Below are positions 1 to 5,253 of a stretch of DNA of 5,526 nucleotides, piece by piece. The DNA comes from Flavobacteriales bacterium. GTDB lineage: Bacteria; Bacteroidota; Bacteroidia; Flavobacteriales_D; Sanyastnellaceae. The DNA is taken from the NCBI GenBank assembly GCA_028825055.1, contig JAPKAW010000128.1, positions 1 to 5,526 of the forward strand, in the 5' to 3' direction. The notes under the pieces were generated by a model. It had not been told where the DNA came from, searched no databases, and saw nothing but the letters and a program-made list of their open reading frames with translations. A program made the translations under genes and the position numbers. Every line of letters begins with the position of its first letter. Position 1 is the stretch's first letter.

Positions 1-608
1 CCACCGATGCTCATCGGTTGGTCCGTTATGCGAGAACGGATGTTCAAGCGAGCGCAGGAGCTCAGTTCATTGTGCCGAAAAAGCCATTGAATTTATTGAA
101 GAATGCCGCTTCCAATGCGGATCGAGTTTCGATGAGCTATACCGAGTCCAATGCGTGTTTCCGCTTTGATGAGGTCACCATTATTTGTCGTTTGATTGAA
201 GGGAAGTACCCGAACTATGAGGCGGTCATACCAAAGGAGAATCCGAATCGTATGGTGATCAATCGTATGGATTTCCTGCAGGCAATTCGCCGGGTATCGA
301 TTTTTGCGAATAAGACCACTCATCAGGTTCGGTTGAAATTGGCAGGAAGTGAATTGCATGTTAGCGCTGAAGATTTGGACTTTGCCAACGAGGCGAATGA
401 ACGATTGAATTGTAGCTATACCGGAGAGGATATGGAGATTGGTTTCAATAGCCGCTTCTTGATGGACATGTTGAATAACCTCTCGAGTGCCGAAGTGTCA
501 TTGGAACTTTCTGCACCGAACCGAGCCGGAATCATTCGTCCCTCAGAGCCAGAGGAAGCTGGAGAAGACGTTCTTATGTTGGTGATGCCCGTGATGCTCA
601 ATGCCTAA
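1..608 (+). CDS. dnaN: DNA polymerase III beta subunit (sliding clamp), C-terminal part, 5' truncated by the window edge
   Basis: The protein is the ring-shaped clamp that holds the replicative polymerase on DNA and recruits partner proteins in the cytoplasm. The reading frame is already open at the window edge (first full codon at position 3), so the start lies outside; about 201 residues are visible of a family length near 370. The fragment begins TDAHRL, the equivalent of the TDGHRL segment of E. coli DnaN, which lines the pocket that binds partner-protein clamp motifs. LIEGKYPNYEAVIPK (around fragment residues 66-80) marks the end of domain II. The rest is domain III, ending in MPVMLNA, matching the MPMRL end of E. 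coli that also contributes to the pocket. The extra residues after MPVM are what I know from Bacteroidota clamps. A strong terminator begins 17 nt after the stop, so this gene ends its transcript. Identification is firm; only the missing N-terminal half is unseen. Confidence 0.96.
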   Translation, partial: TDAHRLVRYARTDVQASAGAQFIVPKKPLNLLKNAASNADRVSMSYTESNACFRFDEVTIICRLIEGKYPNYEAVIPKENPNRMVINRMDFLQAIRRVSIFANKTTHQVRLKLAGSELHVSAEDLDFANEANERLNCSYTGEDMEIGFNSRFLMDMLNNLSSAEVSLELSAPNRAGIIRPSEPEEAGEDVLMLVMPVMLNA

Positions 609-625
609 TTGCTTCGATTGAGTCC

Positions 626-663
626 ATCAAAAAAGGCAGACCTCAGGGTCTGCCTTTTTTGAT
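626..663. terminator. Bidirectional intrinsic terminator between convergent dnaN and rhomboid genes
   Basis: A perfect 17-bp inverted repeat (626-642 with 647-663) encloses a four-base loop TCAG. The core is GGCAGACC/GGTCTGCC, flanked by six A on the left and six T on the right, so each strand reads as a GC stem followed by a U-run. It sits 17 nt after the dnaN stop and 23 nt beyond the stop of the opposing rhomboid gene, exactly where a shared terminator for two convergent genes is expected. Confidence 0.94.
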
Positions 664-686
664 TCCTATTGCTTCATCTTGGAACA

Positions 687-1487
687 TCAAGAATCGGACT
701 TCTTGGGTTTCTTGGGCGATGTAGGAATCAGGGTGTAGTCAATATCGGTCCATCCAGAATCAGAGGCTTGCGCTGCTAAGGCTGAGCGCTGCGCAATGAC
801 GTCTGGGTGATTGGGATGGGCTTCTGCCCACCATGCAGGGAGTAGTTCTTCACGCGTGTCTTCTGCGAACAGAGTCGCATCCGAAACAGGTCCTTTTTTA
901 CGCGCGAGCAGCGCGAGCAGGACACCGCTCACAGCTCCTGCTAGATGGCCTTCCCAGGAGATGTGCGAGTCGAGTGGTAGCATCCACCAGACCATGCCAC
1001 CATACAGAAACGCCACAACGAGTGACACGCGAAGAAGCAGTTGTGAACTTCGGATGATTCCAGAGAGAAAGAGGAATGCCGCGAGCGCATAAATCAAACC
1101 GCTAGCTCCAATGTGGTTGCCGCCGTCAGCGAATATCCACAATCCTATTCCCGATGAAAGAAACAACACGATCCAAGTTTGCAAGGCGATGGAGCGGTAG
1201 AAATAAAAGAGAAGTCCATTTAGTGTGAAGAAAGTAGCGGAGTTGTTCCACAAATGGTCCAAATCACCATGCAGAAAAGGGAACGTCAATACACCCGTCC
1301 AATCAGACCACACCTTCGGGTGATTCCCCCACTTTTTCCAATTCAAGTCAAACAACTCATTGAACCAAAAAACGCCCCAGATCAAGACGAGGAACAGGAA
1401 CGTTGTCCACAAAGCATAAAACAAACGGTTTCTATCTAGAATGGCTGGGTTCCAACGAGTTTGAAGAGGTTGGGATAGATTCCGCAT
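687..1487 (-). CDS. Rhomboid family intramembrane serine protease
   Basis: This is an integral inner-membrane protease predicted to cut transmembrane substrates within or near the bilayer; the substrate is unknown. Numbered from the ATG at 1487 (266 aa), an N-terminal hydrophobic helix (about 24-42) is followed by HGDLDHLWNN, in which H78 and N82 match the HxxxN of E. coli GlpG (H150, N154). Next come GASG with the nucleophile S129 and Y133 four residues later, as in GlpG S201/Y205, then EGHLAG with the catalytic H181. Both dyad residues and the oxyanion residues are therefore present. A soluble tail of about 70 residues follows the last helix and ends in a Lys/Pro-rich stretch (SPKKPKKSDS). 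An in-frame TTG at 1535 would add 16 residues, but I prefer the ATG because the extra residues are polar and resemble no part of the fold. The sequence TACCTTTA just before the ATG is one mismatch from the Bacteroidota -7 box, without a matching -33. The gene is convergent with dnaN and stands alone. Confidence 0.93.
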   Translation of the reverse strand: MRNLSQPLQTRWNPAILDRNRLFYALWTTFLFLVLIWGVFWFNELFDLNWKKWGNHPKVWSDWTGVLTFPFLHGDLDHLWNNSATFFTLNGLLFYFYRSIALQTWIVLFLSSGIGLWIFADGGNHIGASGLIYALAAFLFLSGIIRSSQLLLRVSLVVAFLYGGMVWWMLPLDSHISWEGHLAGAVSGVLLALLARKKGPVSDATLFAEDTREELLPAWWAEAHPNHPDVIAQRSALAAQASDSGWTDIDYTLIPTSPKKPKKSDS

Positions 1488-1590
1488 GGCGTAAAGGTAA
1501 CATCGTTGAGTCGATTTGCTTTTTGGAGGCTTCAACAGCCCAACTTGGATAAGTGGTTTTGTAGGTCCTCTATGGACAGCTTCGGTCGCA

Positions 1591-1598
1591 TAGATTTG
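1591..1598 (+). promoter_or_regulatory. Candidate Bacteroidota-type -7 promoter box upstream of the transglutaminase-like gene
   Basis: TAGATTTG matches the TAnnTTTG consensus recognised by the Bacteroidota primary sigma factor. It would place the transcription start near 1603-1606, about 40 nt before the ATG at 1645. No TTG is found at the usual -33 distance; the nearest TTTTG (1557-1561) is too far upstream. A six-base match is expected roughly once per 4 kb per strand by chance, so the support is mainly its position in a 157-bp divergent intergenic gap. Confidence 0.35.
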
Positions 1599-1644
1599 GA
1601 ATCTTGACGGTCGATTGTGCTCGTCTTCTTCTTGATTCGAAATT

Positions 1645-2568
1645 ATGAGTGTATCTGAAATTCACGCGTTATTGGCTTTGTTGGATGATCCAGACGATAC
1701 AGTTTACGTCCATGTTCGGGACCAACTGATTTCAAAAGGAAACGAGGTGCTGCCGTATGTGGATGCCGAGGTTTCGAAGGCGCCAGATTGCGATGTGTTT
1801 ATGGGGCGGTTGGAACAGTTGCGAGGAGATTTACAGCGGACAGACACCAAATCCGCAGTTATGGATTGGAAGAACAGCGAGACTCCTTCGCTATGGGAAG
1901 GCGTTCTATTGGTGCAAAGAGCAGCATACCCTGAGATGGACATAGAGGCTGCTCGCCAAGATTTTGATCAGCTCAGGCGGGATGTTTGGCTTGAGTTAAA
2001 CGATGAGCTAACCGCTTTGGAACAGGTGCGCATTCTCAATCACATGCTCTATAGCATGCGGGAAATAGAAAGCGTTCGGCGTATGCCTCATGTCGCATTT
2101 GACGCCCTACCTTCTTATGTTTTAAAAGAGAAAAAGGGCAATTCTCTTGGGCTTGGCATTCTTTATCTATGTCTTGCCGAAGCGCTCAATTTGCCTCTTC
2201 GGGGTGTGAACCTGCCAAATCACTTCATCTTGGCGTATTGTGATGAGTCCCATGTTCAAGAGCGACCGGCTTCATCGATGCAAGCGGGGATCTTGTTTTA
2301 TGTCAATCCATTTAGCGCAGGTGCAGCCATTGGACCTTCAGATGTGGCAGATTTTTTAAGTCATCTCGATCAAGACGAAACAGCGCGACAATGGCGTCCA
2401 TGCAGTGCAACAGAAATCATACATCGACTCGTGCAGCATGTTGCTTTCTCCTTGCGAGAAGCGGGTGAATTGGATCGAGAAAAAGAGCTGGTTCATTCCT
2501 TTGAAACCTTGTTGTCCTCACTGGAGGATGCGGAGGAGCGTTCGAATGATCACCCGCCCATCCGTTAA
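1645..2568 (+). CDS. SirB1/transglutaminase-like (Transglut_core2) family protein
   Basis: A 307-residue, probably cytoplasmic protein with no signal peptide or membrane helix. Residues 1-45 (LLALLDDPDDTVYVHVRDQL) look like a HEAT-type helical repeat, which often precedes this domain in Bacteroidota. The core at about 163-196 contains KKGNSLGLGILYLCLAEALN, then LRGVNLPNHFIL, the hallmark of the SirB1 N-terminal domain (usually RKGNPxxLxxxYLxLA, then GVxxPGHFL). H193 corresponds to the conserved His. The later motif, commonly DPFxxG, here reads NPFSAG (N221), so the third catalytic-type residue is changed. I see no clear nucleophilic Cys at the classical place, so enzyme activity is doubtful; the biochemical role of this family is not settled. 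The C-terminus is helical and TPR-like in character (about 245-300). The first ATG is used, with no Shine-Dalgarno sequence. The 3' end overlaps the opposing phosphoglycosyl transferase gene by 51 nt. Confidence 0.85.
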   Translation: MSVSEIHALLALLDDPDDTVYVHVRDQLISKGNEVLPYVDAEVSKAPDCDVFMGRLEQLRGDLQRTDTKSAVMDWKNSETPSLWEGVLLVQRAAYPEMDIEAARQDFDQLRRDVWLELNDELTALEQVRILNHMLYSMREIESVRRMPHVAFDALPSYVLKEKKGNSLGLGILYLCLAEALNLPLRGVNLPNHFILAYCDESHVQERPASSMQAGILFYVNPFSAGAAIGPSDVADFLSHLDQDETARQWRPCSATEIIHRLVQHVAFSLREAGELDREKELVHSFETLLSSLEDAEERSNDHPPIR

Positions 2569-3102
2569 TACATTGGCTGTCCGGAGATAGGCCAATTGTA
2601 AATTGACCTTTTGAGGCAATATGACTTCTCGATAATAGGTGTCGGGATCATCAGCAGCTTCTAACCTCGCGCCTTCGTCAAATGCATCAATACTCGCTGG
2701 ATCAGTTAATCCAGGCCGCACATTCAAAACACCTCTTTGTTTTGGAGTATAGAGGGCTACGTATTTCGCAACCTCAGGACGCGGTCCGACAAGGCTCATG
2801 TCGCCTTTGACCACATTCCACAATTGAGGCAACTCATCAAGTTTTGTCTTTCTAAGCCATTGTCCTGTGCGGGTGATGCGCGGATCAGAATTTCCCACGG
2901 TAATTTCAGGTCCTGGCATATTCGCACGCATGGATCGAAATTTGAGCAAAAAAAATGGCCGGCCATTTTTCCCAATGCGTTCCTGCCGATAAATAGCTCC
3001 CCCGGGACTTTCACGTGCTACAAGGAATGCCAAAGCAAGAAAGACCGGAGTGAGGATAGTACATCCTATCAATGCTATTCCAAAATCAAGCAGGCGCTTC
3101 AT
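2518..3102 (-). CDS. Small monotopic phosphoglycosyl transferase (bacterial sugar transferase family, PglC-like)
   Basis: The enzyme transfers a phosphosugar from a UDP-sugar to polyprenyl phosphate on the cytoplasmic face of the inner membrane, the first membrane step of glycan assembly. At 194 aa it is a minimal single-domain member, about the size of Campylobacter PglC (about 200 aa), without the extra N-terminal helices of WcaJ/WbaP types. Residues 5-29 form the hydrophobic re-entrant helix, with T18-P19 at the place of the Ser-Pro kink. They are followed by YRQERIGKNG (38-47), KFRSM (54-58), KLDELPQLWNV (87-97, with the catalytic D89-E90 dyad), SLVGPRPE (103-110) and VRPGLTDPAS (128-137). 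All family landmarks are intact. Its ATG overlaps the TGA of the upstream aminotransferase (ATGA), so the two are probably translationally coupled. The actual sugar cannot be read from the sequence. Codons 46-52 carry a palindrome and a T8 run, described separately. Confidence 0.95.
   Translation of the reverse strand: MKRLLDFGIALIGCTILTPVFLALAFLVARESPGGAIYRQERIGKNGRPFFLLKFRSMRANMPGPEITVGNSDPRITRTGQWLRKTKLDELPQLWNVVKGDMSLVGPRPEVAKYVALYTPKQRGVLNVRPGLTDPASIDAFDEGARLEAADDPDTYYREVILPQKVNLQLAYLRTANVLTDGRVIIRTLLRILQ
2948..2970 (-). repeat. Perfect 20-bp palindrome plus T8 run inside the phosphoglycosyl transferase gene
   Basis: Positions 2951-2970 are a perfect palindrome (A5 TGGCCGGCCA T5). On the coding (-) strand it folds as an 8-bp stem with a CCGG loop and ends in a run of eight T (2948-2955), so the RNA resembles a weak intrinsic terminator within the gene. 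The T8 run encodes Phe50-Phe51 and the start of Leu52. It may have no function, as the encoded residues lie in the conserved NGRPFFLLKF segment. Confidence 0.6.
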
Positions 3103-4340
3103 AAAAGTTCTGCCATCAGTTCATCCACGTGGAATCGCAGTCTCTCAACGATCCAGTCCACATCCTCATCCTCGAGATGAAGGTGAATTGGGAGGCTCAG
3201 CTGTTCATGGAAACAAGCTGCACTTTCCGGGTAATCGCTCATTTGCTCTCCACGATTCCGGTGCAATGAGAGCAGAGGGAGTGGTATGAAATGAACATTG
3301 GTTGCAATACCATCTTCTTTGAGCCGTAACATCAGTGTATCTCGATGTCCCGAATTAAACCCTCGAATTCGAATCGAAAAAAGGTGGTATGCAGATTCCC
3401 TCGTGTCATCTTCCAAGACAGGCAGTGTGCACCAAGAAGCGGATGCAAGCAAGCGGTTGTACTGAGTAGCTATTTCCTTTCTTCGATTTAAATGATCTGG
3501 ATAGGTCCGCAACTGGCTTCTACCAATTGCTGCTTGGATATCCGTCATGTTACACTTGTAGCCCGCTTCGGTAACGTCGTATTGCCACGTTCCCGATTGT
3601 GTTTTTTCCAAGGCACTTTTACTTTGGCCGTGCAAAGCCATCGAGCGCAGCCAGGCGGTTGTTTGTTCCAAATCCAATGCAGGAGGCAATGACAATGAAA
3701 GGGCACCGCCCTCCGCTGTCGTGAGGTTTTTGACCGCGTGAAAACTGAAGCCGGTGATGTCTGCTTGAGTGCCTACAGGCATCCCTTCCACAGATGCTCC
3801 AAAGGAGTGGGCCGCATCTGAAATAAACAAGGGCCTACCAAACGCTTCTTGAACAGCTGTCTTTGGTTTAAAGCCATTGCGAATAGGCGTTGAATTCAAC
3901 CAAGCCCCAATCGCATTGTAATCAACGGGCCAGCCTCCGAGGTCAACCGGCATTACGGCTTTGGTTTGGGGGGTCCATGCAGCTTGAAGCTTTTCAAGTG
4001 TAACCACGCGCTCTATAGGGTCAATGTCAACCATGACAGGCCTTGCGCCACAATGCAGAACAATGTTGGCCGTTGCCGCGTAGGTCATTGCAGGGATTAG
4101 GACATCGTCGCCCGGGCCAATCCCGAACCATCTCAATGCCAATTCACATGCCGTTGTCCAACTCGAAAAACAGAGGACTCTGGGTGACTTGAGGTAGGTC
4201 TCCAGTTCGTTCTCAAAAGCCTTTAATTCAGGGCCTGAGGTAATCCATCCAGAGCGCAGAACCCTTTCTACCGCAGCAATGCACTCCTGATCAATCGAGG
4301 GGGGGGCGAAGCCAATTTGACGCTTGGAGGAATCGAACAT
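3099..4340 (-). CDS. DegT/DnrJ/EryC1/StrS family PLP-dependent sugar aminotransferase
   Basis: This cytoplasmic aminotransferase would add an amino group to a nucleotide-linked keto-sugar, usually with glutamate as donor, giving a 4-amino (or 3-amino) deoxy sugar for a surface glycan. Family landmarks in order over 413 aa: GWITSGPELKAFE (31-43), the PLP phosphate-side segment SSWTTACELAL (59-69), the substrate loop PAMTYAATAN (83-92), VDIDP (104-108), VMPVDLGGWPVD (129-140), SDAAHSFGA (174-182, with D175 contacting the PLP ring nitrogen), FSFHAVKNLTTAEGG (198-212, with the Schiff-base lysine K204), YKCNMTDIQAAIG (261-273) and the C-terminal NVHFIPLPLL. All catalytic residues are present. About 20 residues more than usual lie between 142 and 170. 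The start is the only ATG after an in-frame TAA at 4350-4352. An 8-C run covers codons 12-14. The stop overlaps the ATG of the phosphoglycosyl transferase, implying one operon and a shared sugar. PglE, ArnB and PseC-type relatives use different substrates; I cannot choose among them. Confidence 0.95.
   Translation of the reverse strand: MFDSSKRQIGFAPPSIDQECIAAVERVLRSGWITSGPELKAFENELETYLKSPRVLCFSSWTTACELALRWFGIGPGDDVLIPAMTYAATANIVLHCGARPVMVDIDPIERVVTLEKLQAAWTPQTKAVMPVDLGGWPVDYNAIGAWLNSTPIRNGFKPKTAVQEAFGRPLFISDAAHSFGASVEGMPVGTQADITGFSFHAVKNLTTAEGGALSLSLPPALDLEQTTAWLRSMALHGQSKSALEKTQSGTWQYDVTEAGYKCNMTDIQAAIGRSQLRTYPDHLNRRKEIATQYNRLLASASWCTLPVLEDDTRESAYHLFSIRIRGFNSGHRDTLMLRLKEDGIATNVHFIPLPLLSLHRNRGEQMSDYPESAACFHEQLSLPIHLHLEDEDVDWIVERLRFHVDELMAELL
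4299..4306 (-). repeat. Homopolymeric C8 (G8 on + strand) tract in codons 12-14 of the aminotransferase
   Basis: Eight consecutive G on the + strand read as GCC CCC CCC (Ala-Pro-Pro) in the aminotransferase. It is the longest G/C homopolymer I noticed in the window. At this place a one-base slip would shift the frame after about 12 residues. Its length is at the low end of what is known to vary in other bacteria. Confidence 0.85.
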
Positions 4341-4560
4341 GGGTGCAATTTACATTGACTAAATTGGGTTGCAGACTTTTTTTGAGTGCAGGGGGAATTG
4401 CTTTGTAACTGCTCTAAATCGATCAATTGAAAAATGATGCGCCTTTGAAGCCTTGTTGGTTGGAACAAAGGCATTGGATGCAGTCCGACGTCATTAATGG
4501 GTCGAGGCGGTCTGACCCAATCAGCTGTTCGCGTAAGGATTTCTTGAATATGTCATAATT
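4341..4560. other. Divergent intergenic region between the aminotransferase operon and the AT-rich orphan gene
   Basis: This 220-bp gap must hold the promoters for both flanking units. Reading toward the aminotransferase I find no TAnnTTTG box; a run of seven A (positions 4377-4383 on the complementary strand) lies 37 nt before its ATG. Toward the orphan gene a -7-like box lies at the right-hand end. Two inverted repeats are present: an 8-bp arm pair around 4450-4472, and TGGGTC/GACCCA at 4498-4503 and 4514-4519. No convincing gene, tRNA or known riboswitch is visible. Confidence 0.6.
4450..4472. repeat. Inverted repeat (possible hairpin or operator) in the divergent intergenic region
   Basis: GCCTTGTT (4450-4457) pairs with AACAAAGGC (4464-4472) with a single bulged A, around a six-base loop GGTTGG. 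The right arm can instead pair perfectly over seven bases with GCCTTTG at 4441-4447, giving a larger loop. No T-run directly follows on either strand, so it is not a good terminator. A regulator-binding site or a leader structure for either flanking gene is possible, but this is inference only. Confidence 0.35.
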
Positions 4561-4563
4561 TTG
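4556..4563 (+). promoter_or_regulatory. Candidate Bacteroidota-type -7 box immediately upstream of the orphan gene
   Basis: TAATTTTG matches the TAnnTTTG consensus. Transcription would begin around 4568-4570, essentially at the ATG at 4570, implying a leaderless or nearly leaderless message if that start is used. No TTG is present at the usual -33 spacing, and the box overlaps the alternative TTG start at 4561. The match could be chance in an AT-rich stretch. Confidence 0.3.
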
Positions 4564-4569
4564 ACGCGG

Positions 4570-5253
4570 ATGCAAAAATTAAGAATAGTCAAACTGGGAT
4601 TGTTGCTTCTGAAAATGGTTCATGCGGCTTTTGATGCTTTTGTGACGTTTGGTAAACAGGCAGTGCTCAAGACGGTTTCTATGATTTTCAAACTTAGGAG
4701 CACCATATCCAACTTGATAATTGCCTCAAAAGGAAGAAAGACATTTTATGGCTATTCTGGCGAAAGTAAAAAACAGTTGATGTCCTTCATTTTCGATGGC
4801 TATTTATGTGGAATTATTGAGACATCAGCTCCCTTGAACTTGGATTCTAAGGTGATTTCGGAAGAGGGTAGCTCCATTCAGAGTTTGTCAGGTTGGGTCA
4901 TGTCTAAGTTTATTGTTGCAGATGAGTGGTGGATTGAATTGGTCAGCTGTTCACTGATGAAGTTTGTGGAGGATTCGAAGAGGTGTTTGGACTCGCTTAG
5001 ATTTACGCTCTTATCTGAGCGATTGGGATCCCGTTTTGATGATACTGATGAATTGACCAATTCTTATGAAGAGGTCAAATCTCACAGTGAAATACCGCTC
5101 GATCTCTATACAAGTCCAGAGGTCGTTAGTCGATTACTGAAGAAAATTAAACGGCAACATTCCATAGCAATGGGCCATTGGCGAATCCGATTTAAGGAAT
5201 TCACTGCGGAGACTTTAAATATTCCATCAAAACATCTTGACTATGTTCTTTAA
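4570..5253 (+). CDS. Hypothetical protein, no recognised family, AT-rich
   Basis: I do not recognise this protein. From the ATG at 4570 it has 227 residues; a TTG at 4561 would add three, and ATGs at 4615 and 4780 are also possible starts. The first 50 or so residues are basic and rich in Leu, Ile, Val and Phe (KLGLLLLKMVHAAFDAF, later MIFKLRSTISNLIIA), suggesting amphipathic helices or membrane association rather than a clean signal peptide or transmembrane segment. The middle (about 110-160) holds SLSGWVMSKFIVADEWWIE and looks globular and helical. The C-terminus is basic (RLLKKIKRQHS, then GHWRIRFKEF). No catalytic motif or zinc-binding pattern is evident. Three sampled 60-base lines give about 35-38% GC against 47-52% in two lines of neighbouring genes, which may mean recent acquisition or weak selection. 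Codon use (frequent TTG, GAT, GAG) still looks like real coding sequence, and 230 open codons are unlikely by chance. It overlaps the downstream rhodanese by 11 nt, so the two may be cotranscribed. Confidence 0.65.
   Translation: MQKLRIVKLGLLLLKMVHAAFDAFVTFGKQAVLKTVSMIFKLRSTISNLIIASKGRKTFYGYSGESKKQLMSFIFDGYLCGIIETSAPLNLDSKVISEEGSSIQSLSGWVMSKFIVADEWWIELVSCSLMKFVEDSKRCLDSLRFTLLSERLGSRFDDTDELTNSYEEVKSHSEIPLDLYTSPEVVSRLLKKIKRQHSIAMGHWRIRFKEFTAETLNIPSKHLDYVL

Noticed and set aside
811..1092. A 93-residue + strand open frame antisense to the rhomboid gene
   Set aside because: It is opposite a protein with intact catalytic motifs, and its Ser/Ala/Arg-rich translation is typical of a reverse-strand reading.
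1488..1535. Sixteen-residue N-terminal extension of the rhomboid from a TTG at 1535
   Set aside because: TTG is a rare start, the extension is polar and not part of the rhomboid fold, and an ATG at 1487 precedes the conserved region by a normal distance.
2737..3180. A 147-residue + strand open frame opposite the phosphoglycosyl transferase and aminotransferase ends
   Set aside because: It lies wholly antisense to two well-identified enzymes, has no recognisable domain, and its composition (many Ser, Lys, His) is that of an antisense shadow.
4268..4474. A 68-residue - strand open frame at the start of the aminotransferase and in its upstream gap
   Set aside because: It overlaps the true N-terminus in another frame, begins inside the inverted-repeat region and shows no protein-like motif.
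4498..4519. TGGGTC/GACCCA as an intrinsic terminator
   Set aside because: The stem is only six base pairs around a ten-base loop, and no T-run follows on either strand.
4878..5060. A 60-residue - strand open frame within the orphan gene, considered as an alternative to it
   Set aside because: It is much shorter than the + strand frame, has no motif, and is rich in Ser and Asn as expected from an antisense reading.
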